In this document: positions 60,401 through 64,000 of the stretch, piece by piece
How the letters are laid out: the number at the start of each line of letters is the position of its first letter
Numbering within the stretch: the stretch's first letter is position 1
Assembly: GCF_000813985.1 (NCBI RefSeq)
Contig: NZ_JWLJ01000004.1
Span: 248,001 to 312,000, forward strand
DNA: 64,000 nucleotides
Reading direction: 5' to 3'
Source: Ruegeria sp. ANG-R
GTDB lineage: Bacteria; Pseudomonadota; Alphaproteobacteria; Rhodobacterales; Rhodobacteraceae
Program-made: the position numbers and the translations under genes
The notes under the pieces: model-generated
Told to the model about the DNA's origin: nothing
Database searches by the model: none
What the model saw: only the letters and a program-made list of their open reading frames with translations

Positions 60401-61659
60401 ATCGCGCGGCCTTGCAGCAGTTTGGGCAAATCCCCGGTTAGCCCGGCGGCCTCGCGCACGAAGCCACGGCGCAGGCCCGGCAGTGATCCAACGATGCCCA
60501 TGCCGATATCCCGGCCCATCCGAAGCAGCGGGTTATCGTTGGAAAACAGCCTGTTGAATAGGTCTGTCGCCATCGCCAAAGACGCCGTGTCGAACCGGCG
60601 CCACTCCTGATAGCGTTCCAGCACCAGTGGTGATCCGATATCCTCGCCGCGTCGACCGGCAAGGGTCAGAACCTCGGCCAGAGCACCCACGTCGCGCAGG
60701 CCCGCATTCAGCCCTTGCCCGGCGATTGGATGCATCCCGTGGGCGGCATCTCCGACCAGGGCCAGACGGTCCGAGATGAACGCGTTGGCGATGGTCAGGT
60801 TCAATGGATAGGTGAACCGATCACCTTGCAATCGGATGTCACCCAGAAAGTCGCCGAACCTGGGTCGTAACACCTGCAGATACTCGGCATCGGGTAAGGC
60901 GTTGATACGTTCGGCGGTCTCAGTGCGTTCGCTCCAGACAATCGAGCTGCGATTGCCGGTCAACGGCAGAATCGCCAGCGGTCCCGGAGGCATGAAGAAC
61001 TGATGGGCGACGCCGTGATGCGGCAGGTCATGTTCGATCGCACAGACCAGCGCGGTCTGGCCGTAGTCCCAACCTGTCCGTTTGATCGCAGCACGCTCGG
61101 CCGTGCCGCTGCGGCGACCGTCGCATCCGGCAAGTAAACCTCCGGTAACCCGGCTGCCGTCATCCAGTGTCACCGTGACGTCTGTGGCGGTGGTTTCCTG
61201 CGCGATAACGCGTTTGCCATCGATCTGTGTGATACCGGGTTCATTCGCCAATGCGTCGAGGAAGGCGCGGCGCAGGTGGCGATCTTCGACCATGTAGCCC
61301 ATCGGGCCCTCTTCGATTTCGGCATGGTCGAAATGCATGAAGAAAGGCGAGGGGCCTGACCCGGCATGGCCGTCGGTGACTTTGATTTCCAGCATGGGCT
61401 GCGCATGACCTTCCACACGCGGCCAAAGGCCGATTGCATTCAATAGTCGTTGCGAGGCAAGAGCCAGCGCATAGGCGCGCCCGTCGAAAGTGGCGTTCTT
61501 GCGCACCTTCTCGGCAAGCGCATCGATCACTGTGACCGAATGCCCGGTCTGAGCCAGCGCCAGTGCCAGGGCCGGCCCGTTCAGGCCACCGCCCACAATC
61601 AGGATATCGGTTCTGTGTTCCATGCGCTGCAATATGCGCGCCCTTTCGGGATTGTCCAT
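60397..61659 (-). CDS. UbiH/UbiF-family FAD hydroxylase
   Basis: 420 residues from ATG 61659 (AGGA six bases upstream); ATG 61623 without a good site is the alternative. FAD motif [30 protein letters not shown], second motif around [13 protein letters not shown], and [27 protein letters not shown]. Likely hydroxylates the ubiquinone ring; which position (UbiH, UbiF or UbiL type) cannot be told from sequence alone. Divergent from the amidase with 49 bases between starts. Confidence 0.88.
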   Translation of the reverse strand: MDNPERARILQRMEHRTDILIVGGGLNGPALALALAQTGHSVTVIDALAEKVRKNATFDGRAYALALASQRLLNAIGLWPRVEGHAQPMLEIKVTDGHAGSGPSPFFMHFDHAEIEEGPMGYMVEDRHLRRAFLDALANEPGITQIDGKRVIAQETTATDVTVTLDDGSRVTGGLLAGCDGRRSGTAERAAIKRTGWDYGQTALVCAIEHDLPHHGVAHQFFMPPGPLAILPLTGNRSSIVWSERTETAERINALPDAEYLQVLRPRFGDFLGDIRLQGDRFTYPLNLTIANAFISDRLALVGDAAHGMHPIAGQGLNAGLRDVGALAEVLTLAGRRGEDIGSPLVLERYQEWRRFDTASLAMATDLFNRLFSNDNPLLRMGRDIGMGIVGSLPGLRRGFVREAAGLTGDLPKLLQGRAI

Positions 61660-61708
61660 GTGCGGTCCTGTCGCTACCGTCCGACAAAGGCAATTTTCGG
61701 AGGGCAGG

Positions 61709-63037
61709 ATGCACGACTGGCTGACCATGACGGCCTGTGATTTGGGCCGGGGCATCGGAATGGGGCAGATTGATCCGGTCGAACTGACCGAAACCTACCT
61801 AGTTGCGATTGACGAACACCCGTACCGGGACCGCATTTATGCCCGTGTTACCCATGACCGCGCCCGTGCCGAGGCACAAGCGGCGCAGGAACGCGCCAGG
61901 CTTGGCCTGCGTCGGTCGTTGCTGGATGGTGTTCCGATCAGCTGGAAAGACCTGTTTGACACCGCGGGTTCCGGAACCGAGGCTGGTTCGGCGCTGCTGA
62001 AAGGTCGTGTGCCTGAAGCCGATGCGCAAGTGGTACGCAATGCGACCGCAATGGGCACGGTTTGTCTGGGCAAAACACATATGAGCGAGTTGGCGTTCTC
62101 GGGTTTGGGCCTCAACCCCGTCACGGCCACACCGCCCTGTGTGAATGACGAAGACGCAGTGCCCGGAGGTTCATCCTCAGGGGCCGGGGCCTCGGTAGCA
62201 TGGGGTCTTGCAGCCGGGGGCATAGGTTCCGACACAGGTGGCTCAGTGCGAATTCCTTCCGCATGGAACGATCTTGTCGGGCTTAAAACCACAGCAGGAC
62301 GCATTAGCCTTGAAGGCGTCGTACCGCTTTGCCTGAAATTCGATACGGTCGGGCCTTTGACCCGGTCGGTTGAGGATGCCGCACATATGCTTGCCGTGCT
62401 TGAGGGTACGGCCCCGGCAGATCTTCGCGGTGCATCATTGCAAGGTCGCCGCTTTGCCGATCTGCAAAACGTGGCGAAGGATGACCTGCGCGATGAGCCG
62501 GGCAAAGCCTATGATGATGCGCTCGCACGGATGAAAGAGGCCGGTGCCGAGATTGTGCCATTGGACGTTCCCGAGTTGAACGAAGCGATGACACTGTCCG
62601 GCGTTCTTTACACGACTGAGGCATACGGCTTGTGGCGTGATGTGATCGAGGCGAACCCCGAGGCGATGTATCCCGAGATTCTCGAACGGTTCCGTATGGG
62701 TAAGGAATATACAGGCCCCGACTATGTGGCGGCCTGGTCAAAGCTGATGGCATGTCGGCGCGCCTGGGACGCTGCGACTGCCGGGTTCGATGCGGTTCTG
62801 GCCCCGACGGCGCCGATCCTGCCCCCCAATCTGGATCGGTTGCTGAACGATCACGATTATTACGTCACCGAAAACCTGCTGGCCCTGCGTAACACGCGAA
62901 TTGGAAACTTGATGGGTTTGGCGGCGCTGACACTGCCCACAGGAACGCCCGGCTGCGGCCTGATGATGCTGGGCTATCCGGGGTCGGAAGAGGCATTGTT
63001 GCGGCTTGGTTCCGCCGCCGAAACCGCATTGGCCTGA
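61709..63037 (+). CDS. Amidase-signature hydrolase
   Basis: 442 residues. Ser-cisSer-Lys triad: Lys80 in PISWKDLFDTAG, cis-Ser in PGGSSSGAGASVA (155-156) and nucleophile Ser179 in GSDTGGSVRIPS. Substrates of the family range from aliphatic and aryl amides to Gln-tRNA; this is not GatA (no gatB or gatC beside it). GGAGGGCAGG precedes ATG 61709. Its neighbour downstream is the DapC-like gene 109 bases on. Confidence 0.87.
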   Translation: MHDWLTMTACDLGRGIGMGQIDPVELTETYLVAIDEHPYRDRIYARVTHDRARAEAQAAQERARLGLRRSLLDGVPISWKDLFDTAGSGTEAGSALLKGRVPEADAQVVRNATAMGTVCLGKTHMSELAFSGLGLNPVTATPPCVNDEDAVPGGSSSGAGASVAWGLAAGGIGSDTGGSVRIPSAWNDLVGLKTTAGRISLEGVVPLCLKFDTVGPLTRSVEDAAHMLAVLEGTAPADLRGASLQGRRFADLQNVAKDDLRDEPGKAYDDALARMKEAGAEIVPLDVPELNEAMTLSGVLYTTEAYGLWRDVIEANPEAMYPEILERFRMGKEYTGPDYVAAWSKLMACRRAWDAATAGFDAVLAPTAPILPPNLDRLLNDHDYYVTENLLALRNTRIGNLMGLAALTLPTGTPGCGLMMLGYPGSEEALLRLGSAAETALA

Positions 63038-63146
63038 ATGCCACAATCCCCTGATTCGGAACCTCTTTGTCTGGACGAAGCGGGGCGCGATCTGTAATCT
63101 GCCAGAAAACGGGGCGAAAAATGACCCCGGTATTGAGGCAGTTGTT

Positions 63147-64000
63147 ATGAATTTCCCCGAGCGGTTTTCGAACCTACCGGAATATGCATTCCCGCGTCTG
63201 CGCGCCCTGTTGGATCATCATCAGCCGGGCGGCGATGTCATCCATATGACCATTGGCGAACCCAAACACGATTTTCCGTCTTGGGTGACGGATGTTATAA
63301 TGGAAAACGCCGCCGGGTTTCAGGGTTATCCGCCCAATGAAGGCTCGCCCGAGTTGCGTCATGCGCTCACTGACTGGGTCAATCGCCGCTACGGCGTGTC
63401 GATGGATGCGGACGTCAACGTAATGGCCCTGAATGGCACGCGAGAGGGGCTTTATAACGCCGCCATGGCGCTCTGTCCTGAACAGAAGAATGGGCAGAAG
63501 CCGGTTATCCTGTGTCCGAACCCGTTCTATCAGGTCTATATGGTCGCTTCGATCTCGGTAGGAGCGGAGCCTTATTTCGTGTCCGCCACTGCTGCGACTG
63601 GGCACTTGCCCGATTACACGGGCTTGCCCGAGGATGTACTGAACCGCACCGCCGTGGCCTATATTTGCTCGCCTGCGAACCCGCAGGGTGCGGTCGCATC
63701 GCGCGACTACTGGGCCGAGCTGATTCAATTGGCTGAGAAATATGATTTTCGTATCTTTGCGGATGAATGCTACTCTGAGATTTATCGCGACTCCGCTCCG
63801 GTCGGTGCTCTGACAGTTGCGCGGGAACTGGGTGCTGATCCCGAGCGGGTCACACTGTTCAACTCCTTATCCAAACGCTCAAATCTGGCCGGATTACGGT
63901 CTGGCCTGATCGCAGGCGGGGCTGAGACGATCAAACGGGTGAAACTGTTGCGCAGCTACGCGGGCGCACCATTGCCTGCCCCATTGCAGGCCGCCGCCGC
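63147..64000 (+). CDS. Class I/II aminotransferase, DapC-like, 3' end outside window
   Basis: 284 residues visible, open to the window end. Fold-type I PLP enzyme. The start RFSNLPEYAFPRLRALLDHHQPGG, THE IGEPKHDFP motif, ALNGTREGLYNAAMAL and PNPFYQVY match succinyl-diaminopimelate aminotransferases (DapC); CSPANPQGA, ADECYSEIY and the PLP lysine in SLSKRSNLAGLRSG follow. With dapD and dapE also in the window, a DapC role is plausible but not certain, since related aminotransferases share these features. Confidence 0.75.
   Translation, partial: MNFPERFSNLPEYAFPRLRALLDHHQPGGDVIHMTIGEPKHDFPSWVTDVIMENAAGFQGYPPNEGSPELRHALTDWVNRRYGVSMDADVNVMALNGTREGLYNAAMALCPEQKNGQKPVILCPNPFYQVYMVASISVGAEPYFVSATAATGHLPDYTGLPEDVLNRTAVAYICSPANPQGAVASRDYWAELIQLAEKYDFRIFADECYSEIYRDSAPVGALTVARELGADPERVTLFNSLSKRSNLAGLRSGLIAGGAETIKRVKLLRSYAGAPLPAPLQAAA

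Overview
The window is a gene-dense chromosomal segment of an alphaproteobacterium, most likely a Rhodobacterales member of the Roseobacter group (Ruegeria-like). The signs are a Rhodobacter-type porin, the flaF/flbT flagellin pair, a CcrM-type methyltransferase with GANTC sites in its leader, a BioR-type biotin operator, families typical of this order (DUF2125, DUF3576, DUF1217), high GC content and many 4-base ATGA/GTGA gene overlaps. I see no rRNA or tRNA gene, insertion sequence, prophage or CRISPR array. No gap between genes exceeds about 285 bases, so this reads as core chromosome rather than an island.

Layout: 1-1970 biotin uptake and synthesis under a GntR regulator (bioY, bioB); 2063-2890 dapD; 3007-5416 a PEP mutase/isocitrate lyase family enzyme, a small unknown and a GluR0-like ligand-gated channel; 5624-10073 dapE, an acetyltransferase, a DUF2064 protein and rnr; 10064-11935 a DUF1801 protein and a GST divergent from a WYL regulator with a palindromic operator between them; 12005-13321 a lytic transglycosylase; 13362-20945 a polyamine locus (aminotransferase, GntR regulator, potFGHI-type ABC importer, PuuB-like oxidase); 20940-27576 a small kinase and a flagellar cluster (flgD, fliK, flgJ-like, flgN-like, flagellin, flaF, flbT, DUF1217); 27721-34458 two class III nucleotide cyclases around a membrane-anchored winged-helix protein, small secreted proteins, rnhB and ccrM; 34555-38074 alkB, mutY, a DUF721 protein and a DsbA-like protein; 38113-42463 the pmbA-IMPase-waaA-lpxK operon; 42587-47851 a DUF2125 protein, an SDR/crotonase/VOC cluster, an HNH protein and a flavoprotein; 47855-52480 DUF3576, leuS, lptE, holA; 52763-56985 porin, yggS-type protein, L,D-transpeptidase, ribA, an OmpR-type response regulator; then a candidate Fnr-controlled small RNA at about 57045-57116; 57174-64000 an acetyltransferase, xthA, a CnoX-like thioredoxin, a LON-domain protein, a Trm112-like protein, a UbiH-family hydroxylase, an amidase and a DapC-like aminotransferase cut by the window end.

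Functional themes are envelope building (dapC/D/E-type genes, lpxK, waaA, lptE, transglycosylase, L,D-transpeptidase, porin), motility, polyamine use and signalling. The observations I rate highest are the putative Fnr-activated small RNA downstream of the response regulator, the GluR0-like channel with an altered selectivity filter, a membrane-tethered winged-helix regulator overlapping a small secreted protein, the WaaA homologue without the usual catalytic glutamate, the repeated GntR operator in the polyamine locus, and the GANTC cluster before ccrM.
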